A stretch of DNA of 64,000 nucleotides from Segatella copri. Lineage in GTDB: Bacteria > Bacteroidota > Bacteroidia > Bacteroidales > Bacteroidaceae. The position numbers and the translations under genes are program-made. Shown here piece by piece: positions 36,742 through 46,906 of this stretch (position 1 is its first letter; each line of letters starts with the position of its first letter). A model generated the notes under the pieces. It made no database searches and had not been told where the DNA came from. It saw nothing but the letters and a program-made list of their open reading frames with translations. The stretch lies in the NCBI RefSeq assembly GCF_026015295.1, contig NZ_JAPDUW010000001.1, forward strand, positions 2,837,501 through 2,901,500. The letters are read 5' to 3'.

Positions 36742-37292
36742 TTCAAAGTCTCCTCCAGCAAAGCTGTAATATCCTCCCCCATCTCTTCGTTGAGATAAGG
36801 AGCTGCATTATTGTCTGTATTGATGATAAAGGCAAAGCCTTTCTGCTTGCCAATCTTTTTAGCTTCCTCGTTTATTTTTGCTTTGAGCGGAGCATAAGCA
36901 TCATTCTCTGCTTGCTGCAACAGGCGGGTAGCCTCAGCCTTGAAGGCAATATTTTTCTCCATCAATTCACGCAATTCAGCCTGACGTTTCTCCAGAATTG
37001 TCTTGGCATAAGTGCGCTGTCCATCAAGAAATTCCTCATACTTAGCATTAAACTCAGTTTCTACACGTTTCGTTTCTGCATCGTATTTCTCACGGAGTTC
37101 ATCCATATTATGCTTGGCTATAGCGTAACCAGGCATAGTATGAAAAACCTTATCAAAACTAAAGTAGCCAAAATGCAAAGGAGCAGATACAGCAATCTGT
37201 TGTTGCTGAACCTTTGCTGCAGGCGTTGTATGCTGGGCTGAAACAGTCAAAGAGATGAGAGCAAAAGCCAGAAATAAGAGATTCTTTTTCAT
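36738..37292 (-). CDS. OmpH/Skp-family periplasmic chaperone, paralogue 3
   Basis: A 184-residue protein with signal peptide LLFLAFALISLTVSAQ and a long charged coiled-coil (about residues 55-145) typical of Skp, which cages unfolded outer-membrane proteins. It is the most diverged of three neighbouring paralogues, with a longer N-terminal region and FAFIINTDNNAAPYL near the end. It is coupled to murI by overlap. Confidence 0.83.
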   Translation of the reverse strand: MKKNLLFLAFALISLTVSAQHTTPAAKVQQQQIAVSAPLHFGYFSFDKVFHTMPGYAIAKHNMDELREKYDAETKRVETEFNAKYEEFLDGQRTYAKTILEKRQAELRELMEKNIAFKAEATRLLQQAENDAYAPLKAKINEEAKKIGKQKGFAFIINTDNNAAPYLNEEMGEDITALLEETLK

Positions 37293-37406
37293 GATGAGTG
37301 ATACCGTTTATGATGAATACCTTATAAATACCTCGTTATTGAAAATGAGAAATAAGGGCAAGCACTTCTGCCTGCCCTCAATCTATATTCTTTTTACTTG
37401 CCTTGA

Positions 37407-37892
37407 TTACTTAATCTTAGCCTGTACTTCCTTAGTAACGTCTACTACGTTAGTACCTGTATATACAGCTGCACCATCCTCGAAGATGAAGGTGTAGTTG
37501 CCAGCCTTGCCTACAGCCTCGATAGCTGTACGTACCTTTGCTACGATAGGCTGCATGAGTTCGCTGCTCTTCTTCTGCAACTCCTGCTGACCATCCTGGT
37601 AAGCCTGCTGAATTTTCTGCTGGAGAGTCTGCAACTCAGTTTCCTTCTGCTGCTTTGCTGTAGCGTTCATTGTGCTGGAACCCTTCTGATACTCGTCAGC
37701 CTTACGCTGGAACTCATCCTGCATAGACTTCAAGTCATTCTCCTTCTGCTTCTGGAGAGCTTCCATCTCGCCATTAGCCTTAGCTACATCTGGCAAAGAC
37801 TGCATAATCTGCTGAGTATTTACTTTACCAAACTTCTGAGCCATCATTGTCATTGGTGCACAGAGCATCAACATTAAAATAAGCTTTTTCAT
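37407..37892 (-). CDS. OmpH/Skp-family periplasmic chaperone, paralogue 2
   Basis: The 161-residue protein has a signal peptide (LILMLMLCAPMTMMAQ), then the FGKVNTQQIMQSLPDVAKA start shared with Skp and a central coiled-coil of Gln, Lys and Glu. YTFIFEDGAAVYTGTNVVDVTKEV is the C-terminal subdomain. A possible promoter box (TATATTTGC on the minus strand, 37970-37978) lies in the 92-bp gap before it. The closest relative is the gene just upstream. Confidence 0.88.
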   Translation of the reverse strand: MKKLILMLMLCAPMTMMAQKFGKVNTQQIMQSLPDVAKANGEMEALQKQKENDLKSMQDEFQRKADEYQKGSSTMNATAKQQKETELQTLQQKIQQAYQDGQQELQKKSSELMQPIVAKVRTAIEAVGKAGNYTFIFEDGAAVYTGTNVVDVTKEVQAKIK

Positions 37893-37984
37893 TGTTCTAT
37901 TCTTTTTAATTATTAATTTCTAAATGAAGTTTTCATGCTGCCAACCATTGGCAGATATACTTACCGGCTGCAAATATACAATTA

Positions 37985-38506
37985 TTATTTGGAATAACCT
38001 AATTTTTGGAGCACTTCGTTGCTAATATCTATCTTAGGAGAGCCAAAGATGATGCCGCTGTTGCTAGCTCTATCGAGAACAAGCGAATATCCGCGCAGGT
38101 CTGAAATCTCTTTTACGGCTGTATAAATCTCTTCCTGAATAGGTCCCATCAATGCCTCACGCATCTTATAAAGATCGCCTTCTGCACCAAAATATTTTTT
38201 CTTCAAATCGCTAGCCTCCTTCTCTTTCTGCATGATGGCATCCTGCTTAGCCTTCTTCTGCTCCTGGGAAAGGAACACTACCTCGTTCTGATAGTTCTTA
38301 TACATGGTGCTTGCCTCTGTGTTAAGAGCTTCTACCTCAGCCTGCCATTTGCGGCTTACTTGATTCAGCTGCTCGTTGGCACGCTCATAAGCGGGTACAT
38401 TCTTCAGGATGTACTCCATATCTATCAATGCATATTTCTGTGCATGTGCTGAGATGGCTGCTACAGCCATCATCAGCATCAATACTATTTTCTTCATAAA
38501 ACCCAT
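37985..38506 (-). CDS. OmpH/Skp-family periplasmic chaperone, paralogue 1
   Basis: A 173-residue Skp-like protein with signal peptide IVLMLMMAVAAISAHAQ, the KYALIDMEYILKNVPAYERA start, a long coiled-coil and the C-terminal YSLVLDRASNSGIIFGSPKIDISNEV. It starts 2 bp after the bamA stop codon, so it is in the same operon. The placement next to bamA matches the chaperone role in outer-membrane protein assembly. Confidence 0.92.
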   Translation of the reverse strand: MGFMKKIVLMLMMAVAAISAHAQKYALIDMEYILKNVPAYERANEQLNQVSRKWQAEVEALNTEASTMYKNYQNEVVFLSQEQKKAKQDAIMQKEKEASDLKKKYFGAEGDLYKMREALMGPIQEEIYTAVKEISDLRGYSLVLDRASNSGIIFGSPKIDISNEVLQKLGYSK

Positions 38507-38508
38507 TT

Positions 38509-41145
38509 TTAGAATTCCTGACCTAAGATGAAGTGGAACTGGCTTCCACCCTTCTTATATGAGCTACCATTCCATACGGTATCGAAACCGTAAGCCCAGT
38601 CAATACCCATCAGACCAACCATAGGCAAGAAGATACGTACACCGACACCGGCACTACGTTTCATGCTGAATGGGTTGAACTTCTTGGTTTCATACCAGGC
38701 GTTACCAGCCTCTACGAAGGTCAAACCGTAAATGGTTGTGTTACCTAAGAGGAATGGATAGCGAAGCTCCAATGAGAAACGGTCGTATGCATAAGCATAG
38801 TAACCGGTTGTAGGACTGTAAGATACAGAACCATTCTCATAACCGCGGAGTCCGATTGTTTCCTCACCATAATATGATGAGTATCCACTCATACCGTCAC
38901 CACCCACATAGTAGGTCTCGAACGGACTCTTCTTATACTTGTTATAAGAACCGAGCAAACCGAGTTCTACACGGGTCATCAATACGAAGCACTTCTGACC
39001 CTCTGTGAGTGCAGTATAAGTCTTTGCCTTGAACTTCCACTTATGGTATTCAATCCATCTGTACTTCTCCTGCTGCTCTGCAGAATAGGTTGGCGACTTA
39101 GAATCGTTGGCAAGATTCTTGTAGTCCTTGTTGTCGAACGCACTCCATGGTGGAGTAAGGTTGACACTTGCCTCAACCTCAGAACCACGACGTGGGAAGA
39201 GTTGGTTATCGGTTGATGTTCGGTTCAATGCGATGGTCAAGTTCAAGTTGTTCGCATTACCGTTGGTCATCAACATATAGCTCCAGTTCTTCATCATGTA
39301 GCGCTGGTAAGCCAACTGTACAGACAAGGTGAAGTAATCATCCGGCCAACGGAGGCGCTTACCCCAACCGAGGCTTACACCCACCATCTGGATATACTTG
39401 TCTGGATCGTAATAATTCTCGTAGTTGTTATAGTAACTAGAACCATAGCCATATAAGTAACTCTGATAGTTGTACATGGCTGCACTATTGTAATAGTTGC
39501 TTGACACGTCGGTACTCTTACTGTAGTATGCACCTACGCTGAACTGGATAGGGCGCTTGCCGCCAAACCAGTTGGTAGAGTAGCTTACGTTATAGCTCTG
39601 ATAGTAGGTACCATTGGTCTGTGCACCGATACTCAGCACCTCACCATCACCGATAGGCATGATACCACGATGCTCCTTGTTTTTGTTGAAGAGGTTTGCC
39701 ATAGAGAAGTTGTTGAGCTTCAAGCCCACACGTCCGATGACACCCGTCTGACCCCAACCGAGCGAGAACTCAATCTGGTCGTTACTCTTCTGCTCCAGGT
39801 TCCAGTTTACATCAACCGTACCATCTTCAGGATTAGGCTTTACATCCGGGCTAACCTTCTCAGGATCAAAGTGTCCCATAGAAGCAAGTTCACGAGCCGA
39901 ACGCATCAGAGCATCCTTAGAGAAAAGGTCGCCTGGCTTGGTACGAAGTTCACGACGCACTACGTTTTCGTAAAGACGGGTATTACCATTGATACGTACA
40001 TGGCTCAGATAAGCCTGAGGTCCCTCTGTTACGCGCATCTCCAAATCGATAGAATCGCCATCAATATTGATTTCAGTCGGTTCGATACGAGAGAACACAT
40101 AACCATTATTATAGTAGAGGTTAGAAACAGCGTCATCATCTTCATTCAGGCGCTTACCCAATATCTTCTGGTTATATACATCACCCTTCTTCATGCCGAG
40201 CAATGCTTCGAGATAAGCTGAAGAGTAAACGGTATTACCTGCCCAGGAGATGTTACGGATATAGTATTTCTTACCTTCATCTACCTTGATGTAGATATTA
40301 ACGTGCTTCTCATCGAAGTTGCTCACGCTATCTTCCAGAATCTGAGCATCACGGAAACCATACTCATTATATTTGTCGATGAGTTTCTGCTTATCTTCCT
40401 TCCAGCGCTCAGGGGTAAACTTCTTCGACTTGAAGAAAGAAGCGAACTTACCAGCCTCATGCGTCTTGGCAAAAGCACCCTTCGAGAAGAGTCCACCCTT
40501 AATCTTGCGGTCAGAAAGCTGTTCGTTTCCATCGATTGTTATCTGATGTACCTTGATTTTTTCTTTCTTGTCAACAACAACATCCAGGATTACCTGTCCC
40601 TTGTTGGCAACATCATCGCGCTGGTTAATCTGGATATCAGCGTTCTTGAAACCCTTATCATCGAAATACTTCTTGGCGAGAATCTTGGCACGGTCGAGCA
40701 TATTCGGAGTTACCTGAGTGCCCTTTACCATACCCAACTTCTGCTCCATATCTTCACGCTCGCTCTTCTTCAAACCAACATAGTTGATATTAGAGATACG
40801 TGGACGAACCGCAAGATAGATATGGAGATAAAGCTTCTCACCTACGATAGAGTCGGCAGCGATAGCCACCTTCGAGAAGAGTCCATGTTTCCAGTAGCGC
40901 TTTACGGCATTGGTAATCTCGTCGCCAGGCACAGTAATCTCATCGCCCACACTGAGTCCTGAGATACCTGTGAGAACATAGTCTTCGTAGCCCTCAACAC
41001 CCGAAACATTGATACCACCAATCTTAAGGGTACGAGGTGTACCAGCATACGAGATGTCAGGATTTACGATTTTATCTTGTGCCTGAATCTGCATGCATGC
41101 CATTACGCCGAACAGCAGGATGAAAATCTTTTTAAATCTATTCAT
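38509..41145 (-). CDS. bamA: Outer-membrane protein assembly factor BamA
   Basis: The 878-residue core of the outer-membrane barrel-insertion machine. A signal peptide (IFILLFGVMACMQIQAQ) is followed by five POTRA repeats (about residues 30-450, starting LKIGGINVSGVEGYED and including ISWAGNTVYSSAYLEALL) and a 16-strand barrel with the conserved GYENGSV loop. The protein ends in an aromatic residue (FHFILGQEF), as needed for barrel assembly. Loops contain Tyr-, Ser- and Asn-rich stretches. The ACCTTATTATATATA motif (reversed) reads directly into the start codon. Confidence 0.95.
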   Translation of the reverse strand: MNRFKKIFILLFGVMACMQIQAQDKIVNPDISYAGTPRTLKIGGINVSGVEGYEDYVLTGISGLSVGDEITVPGDEITNAVKRYWKHGLFSKVAIAADSIVGEKLYLHIYLAVRPRISNINYVGLKKSEREDMEQKLGMVKGTQVTPNMLDRAKILAKKYFDDKGFKNADIQINQRDDVANKGQVILDVVVDKKEKIKVHQITIDGNEQLSDRKIKGGLFSKGAFAKTHEAGKFASFFKSKKFTPERWKEDKQKLIDKYNEYGFRDAQILEDSVSNFDEKHVNIYIKVDEGKKYYIRNISWAGNTVYSSAYLEALLGMKKGDVYNQKILGKRLNEDDDAVSNLYYNNGYVFSRIEPTEINIDGDSIDLEMRVTEGPQAYLSHVRINGNTRLYENVVRRELRTKPGDLFSKDALMRSARELASMGHFDPEKVSPDVKPNPEDGTVDVNWNLEQKSNDQIEFSLGWGQTGVIGRVGLKLNNFSMANLFNKNKEHRGIMPIGDGEVLSIGAQTNGTYYQSYNVSYSTNWFGGKRPIQFSVGAYYSKSTDVSSNYYNSAAMYNYQSYLYGYGSSYYNNYENYYDPDKYIQMVGVSLGWGKRLRWPDDYFTLSVQLAYQRYMMKNWSYMLMTNGNANNLNLTIALNRTSTDNQLFPRRGSEVEASVNLTPPWSAFDNKDYKNLANDSKSPTYSAEQQEKYRWIEYHKWKFKAKTYTALTEGQKCFVLMTRVELGLLGSYNKYKKSPFETYYVGGDGMSGYSSYYGEETIGLRGYENGSVSYSPTTGYYAYAYDRFSLELRYPFLLGNTTIYGLTFVEAGNAWYETKKFNPFSMKRSAGVGVRIFLPMVGLMGIDWAYGFDTVWNGSSYKKGGSQFHFILGQEF

Positions 41146-41148
41146 TTA

Positions 41149-41164
41149 TACCTTATTATATATA
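41149..41164 (-). repeat. Copy 3 of the ACCTTATTATATATA motif, adjoining the bamA start
   Basis: TACCTTATTATATATA on the plus strand. On the coding strand this places AATAAGGTATAA directly before the bamA ATG, where AAGG could serve as a weak ribosome-binding site. Confidence 0.5.
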
Positions 41165-41196
41165 ATATGATTTTTCTATGCTTGTATGAGGTTTGC

Positions 41197-41949
41197 CTAT
41201 TTCTCCTCCTCTTCCACCTGTGCCTCGGTTTTTCCAAATCGACGTTGGCGGTTCTGATAACTTGCTATTGCCTTGTGCAGATCTTCTTCATTGAAGTCTG
41301 GCCAGAAGGTATCACAGAAATACAACTCTGAATAAGCTATCTGCCAAAGAAGATAGTTGCTGATACGGAGTTCACCTCCTGTACGTATCAGAAGTTCAGG
41401 ATCTGGCATGAAACTGGTCTCAAGATGCTTCTCGAAGTTCTCCTCTGTCAGTTTATCCTCTATCTGCTCATAGGTTGAACCAGACTCGAGCGCTTCTTTT
41501 ACCATTTTCTTTGTAGCATTCAGAATTTCCCAACGTGAAGAATAGCTCAATGCCACAACCATAGTCATAGCATCGTTCTTCGCAGTATGGTCCATGGTCT
41601 CCTGAAGCTTGTCCTGTACCTGTTGTGGCAGGCGTTTCAAATCGCCTATCACACGGAAGCGGACATTATTCTTCATGAAGATTTCATCTTCGAGCGAAGT
41701 CAGTACCAGTCCCATCAAGGCAGCAACCTCATCGGCCGGACGGTTCCAATTCTCTGTAGAGAAAGTATAGAGGGTGAGATATTTTACCCCCAACCTGGTA
41801 CACTCCGATGTAATTCGGCGCACGGTATCTACTCCAGCCTGATGGCCGTAGCTACGCTCCTTGCCCCGTTCTGTTGCCCAGCGACCATTGCCATCCATAA
41901 TGATAGCGATGTGCTCAGGAATCCTGTTCATATCTAAGTTGTCCATCAT
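41197..41949 (-). CDS. uppS: Isoprenyl transferase (undecaprenyl diphosphate synthase)
   Basis: The 250-residue cis-prenyltransferase makes the lipid carrier for peptidoglycan, LPS and capsule. The active-site start [18 protein letters not shown] holds the catalytic Asp, and [13 protein letters not shown] and the C-terminal [21 protein letters not shown] are conserved. The stop of the preceding DUF6089 gene overlaps its start by 4 bp, and bamA starts 51 bp downstream. Confidence 0.96.
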   Translation of the reverse strand: MMDNLDMNRIPEHIAIIMDGNGRWATERGKERSYGHQAGVDTVRRITSECTRLGVKYLTLYTFSTENWNRPADEVAALMGLVLTSLEDEIFMKNNVRFRVIGDLKRLPQQVQDKLQETMDHTAKNDAMTMVVALSYSSRWEILNATKKMVKEALESGSTYEQIEDKLTEENFEKHLETSFMPDPELLIRTGGELRISNYLLWQIAYSELYFCDTFWPDFNEEDLHKAIASYQNRQRRFGKTEAQVEEEEK

Positions 41950-42662
41950 TCTTCTTTATTACAAGTTTTACATTTTGCACTAAAACTATAGGTCACCGAA
42001 ACGGCTATGGTAGAATAGCAGTCGGAATTCTTGAAAATGCCACTGCTCTTTACCCGGTAAGGGTCTTTCACACCATCCAGTTCATCGCTGAGCGAGAAAT
42101 GGAAAGTCCAGGCCAATCCCAAGTTCAACCTTTCGTTTACTTTATATTTTGCGCCGATGCCTAAAGGCACGTTGGCTGTAAATACATTTTTTTCGTTACC
42201 TTTTACATAGGTTGCTCCCAGGCCACCCAGTATATAAGGAACCAGGCGCTGGGCTCCGCGATAGTCTCTGCCTGTTCCGTAAGGCCAGAAGTTGTACTCA
42301 AACACCAGATTCATATCCACCAGCGTATGATTGAAGGAATAGGGATTCTCCGCATAATCAGGATAGAAAGTATCCACATTTGCCGAAGAACCTTTTATTT
42401 TTCCAAAGCCCACGCTCAGTTTCAAGTCTTTGTAGGGGTCGAAATTGTATCTTCCCACCAGGAAACCGGCAGGTTGCATGTCGCCAAGCACATTTCCGTT
42501 AAAGTCGCCTTCATAGGTCATTACTCCCACACCGGCGCCTATCTCCATGCGATATTGCGGATCGTCCTGTGCACGAACCGCCATACAGCCCAGAGTTAAG
42601 AAGGCAAGCAGGATGATTAATCTTCCTTGCTCCAGCCATCTATATTGAAACGTCCTCTCCAT
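41946..42662 (-). CDS. DUF6089 outer-membrane beta-barrel protein
   Basis: A protein of 238 residues with a signal peptide ([18 protein letters not shown]) and a small-barrel body that matches the DUF6089 family found upstream of uppS-bamA in Bacteroidota. Motifs include [19 protein letters not shown] and [16 protein letters not shown]. It ends with a short Cys-Lys tail (CKTCN). The TTG eight codons upstream is less likely; ATG 42662 leaves a 46-bp overlap with the DUF6242 gene in another frame, and no internal ATG removes it. The role may be linked to outer-membrane assembly, by context only. Confidence 0.82.
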   Translation of the reverse strand: MERTFQYRWLEQGRLIILLAFLTLGCMAVRAQDDPQYRMEIGAGVGVMTYEGDFNGNVLGDMQPAGFLVGRYNFDPYKDLKLSVGFGKIKGSSANVDTFYPDYAENPYSFNHTLVDMNLVFEYNFWPYGTGRDYRGAQRLVPYILGGLGATYVKGNEKNVFTANVPLGIGAKYKVNERLNLGLAWTFHFSLSDELDGVKDPYRVKSSGIFKNSDCYSTIAVSVTYSFSAKCKTCNKEE

Positions 42663-43978
42663 ACGTATCCGTTTCTGATAATCCAATAATAATGTTGCTT
42701 GTCACGGCAGAAAGCGAAACGACCGTCAGTAGCAAACTTAGCAGGCAGAACAACCATCGCATCCTGCTTCCAAGTCAATCCGGCATCCTGGCTCTTATAC
42801 CATTTGCCGTTACTGCCTAAAGCAACGAAGCCTGTATCGGCAGCACAGGTAATTACCTGATCCAGCCAAGGCATCTTTCCACTTTTATTGTTTTCGATTT
42901 CCAGATAGTTCCACTGTCCATCTTCATTTGCATCATAGTCAACCGTGCGCAACCATGTGGTGGCAACCGTATCATTCAAAGCCTTGTCGCGAGTACCCAT
43001 CAGCATCACGTTCTCCACATTTTTTGCAGAGAGCACGCCAGCCACATTCATTGAGACATTCTGTGTTGGCAAAGAGTCTGCATCAGTATCAAGTTTCTCT
43101 GCCTTCCAGCTGGCACCCTTATCTTCTGAAACAGAGATACCTGCAGCAGTATAAGCATAGAGATTCTTGCTGCTTGCACCAATGAGCTGCTTGATATCTG
43201 CGTTTTCAGAAACCTTTGTCCATGTTGCAGCATCGGCAGAAGCATAAACCTTGCCGCCATCTGAGATATAGAGTTCGCCATCCAGCGCTACTGCACTTTG
43301 GTAAGCGTCACTACTTAAGCCTACGCTCATCATAATAGATGACCAGGCGCTGCCATTATTGATGGCTGACTTCAGCACCTTAGTACCCTCGGCAGTCTTG
43401 CCGAATACATAGATGTAATCACCACAAGCTACAGCCTTCAGATCAGAGAACGCAGCCAACTGACTGTTGTTCTGAGCCAGCTCATGCCACTTAAACTCAT
43501 AAGGCAACTCCTTATGTACGTTTACGGTAACCTGATACTCGGCATAGGCAGAGTAGTCGCTGCTGTAAACTCTAATAAGGCGAGGCACTGAGAAGTTGAT
43601 GGAATCAGAGCTTGAATAGTATGCTGCGACAGAATCAGTCTTGTTGATATCCATCAGGAGAATAGGGCTGCTATTCTTGCTGCTGATAGTAGCCAATATG
43701 GCAGTATCCCTCACCCCACAAGGCAAGGAATCTACATTATAAATCCAGCGTCGTGCCTGATCTATGGAAAATTTATAGTCAGAGCCCGTCACATTAGCCT
43801 TGAGCAAGGTATCTTTACCTGCCTTCGTTTTGGTATATCTGTCAAGACTACCCAACGAGAAAGCCGTGATGGCTGTATCATGTGTATATTCTACTGTTGT
43901 TTCATCGCTGCTCAAGCAAGAAGAGAGCGAGAGCGTAGCTGTAATCAGCGCTATGAAAGCAAAAAACTTCCTTTTCAT
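42617..43978 (-). CDS. DUF6242 lipoprotein with exo-sialidase-like repeats
   Basis: A 453-residue lipoprotein: signal FFAFIALITATLSLSSC with acylation at about residue 21. An N-terminal domain of about 150 residues is followed by beta-propeller-like repeats carrying SADAATWTKVSENA and SQDAGLTWKQDAM, the Asp-box style (S-x-D-x-G-x-x-W) of sialidase folds. I see no catalytic sialidase residues. It is the first gene of the envelope row; a TAAATTTGC box at 44002-44010 may be its promoter. Confidence 0.8.
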   Translation of the reverse strand: MKRKFFAFIALITATLSLSSCLSSDETTVEYTHDTAITAFSLGSLDRYTKTKAGKDTLLKANVTGSDYKFSIDQARRWIYNVDSLPCGVRDTAILATISSKNSSPILLMDINKTDSVAAYYSSSDSINFSVPRLIRVYSSDYSAYAEYQVTVNVHKELPYEFKWHELAQNNSQLAAFSDLKAVACGDYIYVFGKTAEGTKVLKSAINNGSAWSSIMMSVGLSSDAYQSAVALDGELYISDGGKVYASADAATWTKVSENADIKQLIGASSKNLYAYTAAGISVSEDKGASWKAEKLDTDADSLPTQNVSMNVAGVLSAKNVENVMLMGTRDKALNDTVATTWLRTVDYDANEDGQWNYLEIENNKSGKMPWLDQVITCAADTGFVALGSNGKWYKSQDAGLTWKQDAMVVLPAKFATDGRFAFCRDKQHYYWIIRNGYVWRGRFNIDGWSKED

Positions 43979-44111
43979 TCTATCCTATTTTATTTTTAGC
44001 TGCAAATTTACTGAGAATTCTTTAAAAACTCGACCTTTTCTCCTTATTATTATGCAAATTATTCATTTTAGGCGCATTTTTTAAGTTTTTTAGTGATTTC
44101 GAGGCGTAAAA

Positions 44112-44150
44112 ACGAAGAAATCCCGCTTCTCTTGCGAGAAACGGGATTCC
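44112..44150 (-). terminator. Terminator of pckA
   Basis: On the minus strand AATCCCG pairs with CGGGATT and TTTCTC with GAGAAG around a GCAA tetraloop, then a T-rich tail. Confidence 0.85.
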
Positions 44151-44178
44151 ATATTTAGTATAAATTCGAAGTGTCGAA

Positions 44179-45792
44179 TTAGAGCTGTGGACCAGCAGCA
44201 ACGAGAGCCTTACCAGCCTCGTTTGTCTCATACTTCTTGAAGTTCTTGATGAAACGAGCAGCCAAATCCTTAGCCTTCTCCTCCCACTGAGAAGCCTCAG
44301 CGTATGTATCACGTGGATCGAGGATCTTAGGATCTACGCCTTCCAACTGTGTAGGAACTACGAAGTTGAAGAATGGGATAGTCTTTGTAGGAGCAGCGTC
44401 GATTGAGTGGTCGAGGATAGCGTCGATGATACCACGTGTATCGCGGATAGAGATACGCTTGCCTGTACCGTTCCAACCTGTGTTAACCAAGTATGCCTTA
44501 GCACCAGACTTCTGCATCTTCTTTACCAACTCCTCAGCGTACTTAGTTGGGTGCAACTCCAAGAATGCCTGACCGAAGCAAGCAGAGAATGTTGGAGTAG
44601 GCTCGGTGATACCGCGCTCTGTACCAGCCAACTTAGCTGTGAAGCCAGAGAGGAAGTAGTACTTAGTCTGCTCAGCGTTCAAGATAGATACTGGTGGCAA
44701 TACACCGAATGCATCTGCTGAGAGGAAGATAACCTGCTTAGCAGCTGGACCCTGAGAGAATGGACGCTGGATGTTCTTGATGTGGTAGATAGGATAAGAT
44801 ACACGAGTATTCTCGGTAACAGTCTTATCTGCGAAGTCAATCTTACCATCCTTAGCTACAGTTACGTTCTCGAGGAGAGCGTCACGTGTGATAGCACCGT
44901 AGATGTCTGGCTCAGACTCCTTGTCGAGGTTGATAACCTTAGCGTAGCAACCACCTTCGAAGTTGAACACACCCTCGTCGTCCCATCCGTGCTCATCGTC
45001 ACCGATCAACTTACGCTTAGGGTCTGTTGACAATGTAGTCTTACCTGTACCAGAAAGACCGAAGAAGATAGCAGTGTTCTCACCGTTCATATCTGTGTTG
45101 GCAGAGCAGTGCATAGAAGCCATACCCTTCAATGGCAAGAAGTAGTTCATCATAGAGAACATACCCTTCTTCATCTCACCACCATACCATGTGTTGATGA
45201 TAACCTGCTCCTTAGAAGTTACGTTGAATACAACGGCTGTCTCTGAGTGGAGACCCAACTCCTTCCAGTTCTCAACCTTTGCCTTAGAAGCATTGTAAAC
45301 GATGAAGTCTGGCTCCTGATCGAACTCAGCCTCGTTCTGAGGACGGATGAACATATTTGTTACGAAGTGTGCCTGCCATGCTACCTCAACGATGAAACGT
45401 ACCTTCATACGTGTATCCTTGTGTGTACCGCAGAAACCATCTACTACGAACAACTTCTTATTAGAAAGCTCCTTCTTAGCGATCTCCTTAACGGCGTTCC
45501 ATGCCTCTGGAGTTGCCTTGTGGTTATCGTTGTGATACTCCTCAGAATCCCACCATACAGTGTCGTGAGATGTAGCATCGTCAACGATGAACTTGTCTTT
45601 AGGAGAACGACCAGTGTAAATACCAGTCATTACGTTAACTGCACCGAGCTCAGTCTCCTGACCAACCTCAAAACCCTCGAGACCTTCCTTAGTCTCCTCA
45701 TTGAACAATACCTCATAAGAAGGATTGTAGAGAACCTCAGTTGTACCTGTGATTCCGTACTTTGCTAAAACTGACTTATCAAACTTTGCCAT
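44179..45792 (-). CDS. pckA: Phosphoenolpyruvate carboxykinase (ATP)
   Basis: A 537-residue enzyme that interconverts oxaloacetate and PEP. In succinate-producing Prevotella it can run toward carboxylation and energy gain. The kinase-1a loop [14 protein letters not shown] is near residue 245, the metal and substrate sites [22 protein letters not shown] near residue 267, and [12 protein letters not shown] follows. It is a single-gene unit with its own promoter and terminator. Codon use is strongly biased, which suggests high expression. Confidence 0.97.
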   Translation of the reverse strand: MAKFDKSVLAKYGITGTTEVLYNPSYEVLFNEETKEGLEGFEVGQETELGAVNVMTGIYTGRSPKDKFIVDDATSHDTVWWDSEEYHNDNHKATPEAWNAVKEIAKKELSNKKLFVVDGFCGTHKDTRMKVRFIVEVAWQAHFVTNMFIRPQNEAEFDQEPDFIVYNASKAKVENWKELGLHSETAVVFNVTSKEQVIINTWYGGEMKKGMFSMMNYFLPLKGMASMHCSANTDMNGENTAIFFGLSGTGKTTLSTDPKRKLIGDDEHGWDDEGVFNFEGGCYAKVINLDKESEPDIYGAITRDALLENVTVAKDGKIDFADKTVTENTRVSYPIYHIKNIQRPFSQGPAAKQVIFLSADAFGVLPPVSILNAEQTKYYFLSGFTAKLAGTERGITEPTPTFSACFGQAFLELHPTKYAEELVKKMQKSGAKAYLVNTGWNGTGKRISIRDTRGIIDAILDHSIDAAPTKTIPFFNFVVPTQLEGVDPKILDPRDTYAEASQWEEKAKDLAARFIKNFKKYETNEAGKALVAAGPQL

Positions 45793-45882
45793 TTTATTTT
45801 AAATGTATTTAAGTTGTGAATAATTTCTCTTTACCTTTTTACCTTGGTTGGCAGAAGAAATCATCATTCTCCCAAAACCGCC

Positions 45883-45914
45883 GCAAAGTTACGAAAAATA
45901 TGTTTTATAGCAAA
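45883..45914 (-). promoter_or_regulatory. Promoter of pckA
   Basis: On the minus strand TTTG (45911-45914), 19-bp spacer, TAACTTTGC (45883-45891). The leader is about 85 nt. Confidence 0.8.
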
Positions 45915-46011
45915 GATTCTTAGGTATTATTCTTTCTTTTTAAAAGCTTTTTAGGTTAAAGAACTTAAAAAAAGCCGATTCGACCGACATTTGCCACGTT
46001 GACTTTGCAAA

Positions 46012-46045
46012 AAATCTCTGCTTAGAGAAAAACAAGCAGAGATTT
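46012..46045. repeat. 12-bp-stem hairpin upstream of upp
   Basis: AAATCTCTGCTT pairs exactly with AAGCAGAGATTT around a 10-nt A-rich loop. Copy 4 of the ACCTTATTATATATA-type motif abuts it. No gene obviously ends here, so it may be a regulatory or small-RNA terminator structure. Confidence 0.6.
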
Positions 46046-46063
46046 ACACCTATTTTATATATA
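46046..46063 (+). repeat. Copy 4 of the ACCTTATTATATATA motif, upstream of upp
   Basis: ACACCTATTTTATATATA is a diverged copy. It follows the 12-bp hairpin directly and sits about 75 bp before the upp promoter. Confidence 0.4.
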
Positions 46064-46138
46064 AGAGGATATTTGAAGGAAAAATAAGATAGCAACAGTT
46101 CTTTCATTCCTCCAGAGAGAAAATAATTGCCCAAACAT

Positions 46139-46170
46139 TTTGCCGTTTCCGAGATTTATTATATCTTTGC
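46139..46170 (+). promoter_or_regulatory. Promoter of upp
   Basis: TTTG (46139-46142), 19-bp spacer, TATCTTTGC (46162-46170). The leader is about 14 nt. A TTG start at 46140 lies in the -33 box and is rejected. Confidence 0.8.
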
Positions 46171-46187
46171 AGAAAAACTACAGCTAT

Positions 46188-46847
46188 ATGAAGATAAATA
46201 ATCTGAGCGAGCACAATTGCATCATCAACCGCTATCTGGCAGAGATGCGTGACTGCGATTATCAAAAGAACCGATTGCTCTTCCGCAACAACATTATGAG
46301 AATCGGTGAGTATGAAGCCTTTGAAATATCAAAGACTCTTAATTACGAAAAGACTGAGGTGACTACACCACTCGGTGTGGCCCAGGTCAATCTTCCTACC
46401 GAAAAGATTGTCATCGGTACTATATTCCGTGCCGGACTTCCTTTCCACGAAGGTTTCCTCAATATTTTCGACCACTCTGGCAATGCCTTTGTGAGTGCTT
46501 ATCGCGAGTATACCAACAAGGAGCATACTGAGGTGGGCGTACATATCGAATACCTCGCTACACCTGATCTTACGGATAAGGTGCTCATCATTGCCGACCC
46601 TATGCTTGCCACAGGTATCAGCATGGAGATGGGCATGAAGGCTTTCCTCACCAAGGGCAATCCTAAACATATCCACATTGCCTGTGTTCTCGCTGCACCT
46701 GAGGGCATTGAGCACGTCAAGAAGACCTTCCCTGAGGACAAGACTACCATCTGGTGTGCCTCTATTGATGAGGGGTTGAACGAGCATAAGTATATCGTGC
46801 CAGGCTTCGGCGACGCCGGCGACTTGTGCTATGGCAGCAAGCTCTAA
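46188..46847 (+). CDS. upp: Uracil phosphoribosyltransferase
   Basis: The 219-residue salvage enzyme makes UMP from uracil and PRPP. The central YLATPDLTDKVLIIADPMLATGISMEMG contains the PRPP-binding acidic loop, and the C-terminal IVPGFGDAGDLCYGSKL is the uracil-binding signature. The N-terminal half is typical of the Bacteroidota variant. Start ATG 46188 fits the promoter. A repeat-rich region follows. Confidence 0.93.
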   Translation: MKINNLSEHNCIINRYLAEMRDCDYQKNRLLFRNNIMRIGEYEAFEISKTLNYEKTEVTTPLGVAQVNLPTEKIVIGTIFRAGLPFHEGFLNIFDHSGNAFVSAYREYTNKEHTEVGVHIEYLATPDLTDKVLIIADPMLATGISMEMGMKAFLTKGNPKHIHIACVLAAPEGIEHVKKTFPEDKTTIWCASIDEGLNEHKYIVPGFGDAGDLCYGSKL

Positions 46848-46906
46848 GCCGCAGGCTTTATAAATTCGTACGCTTTATATAAAGTATAGCAACTCTACTC
46901 TGAAAT

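Larger units (their letters stand above)
45793..46187. other. Divergent region between pckA and upp
   Basis: This holds the pckA promoter (45883-45914), a 12-bp-stem hairpin (46012-46045), one copy of the AT-rich motif (46046-46063) and the upp promoter (46139-46170). The remaining AT-rich sequence shows nothing I can name. Confidence 0.6.
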
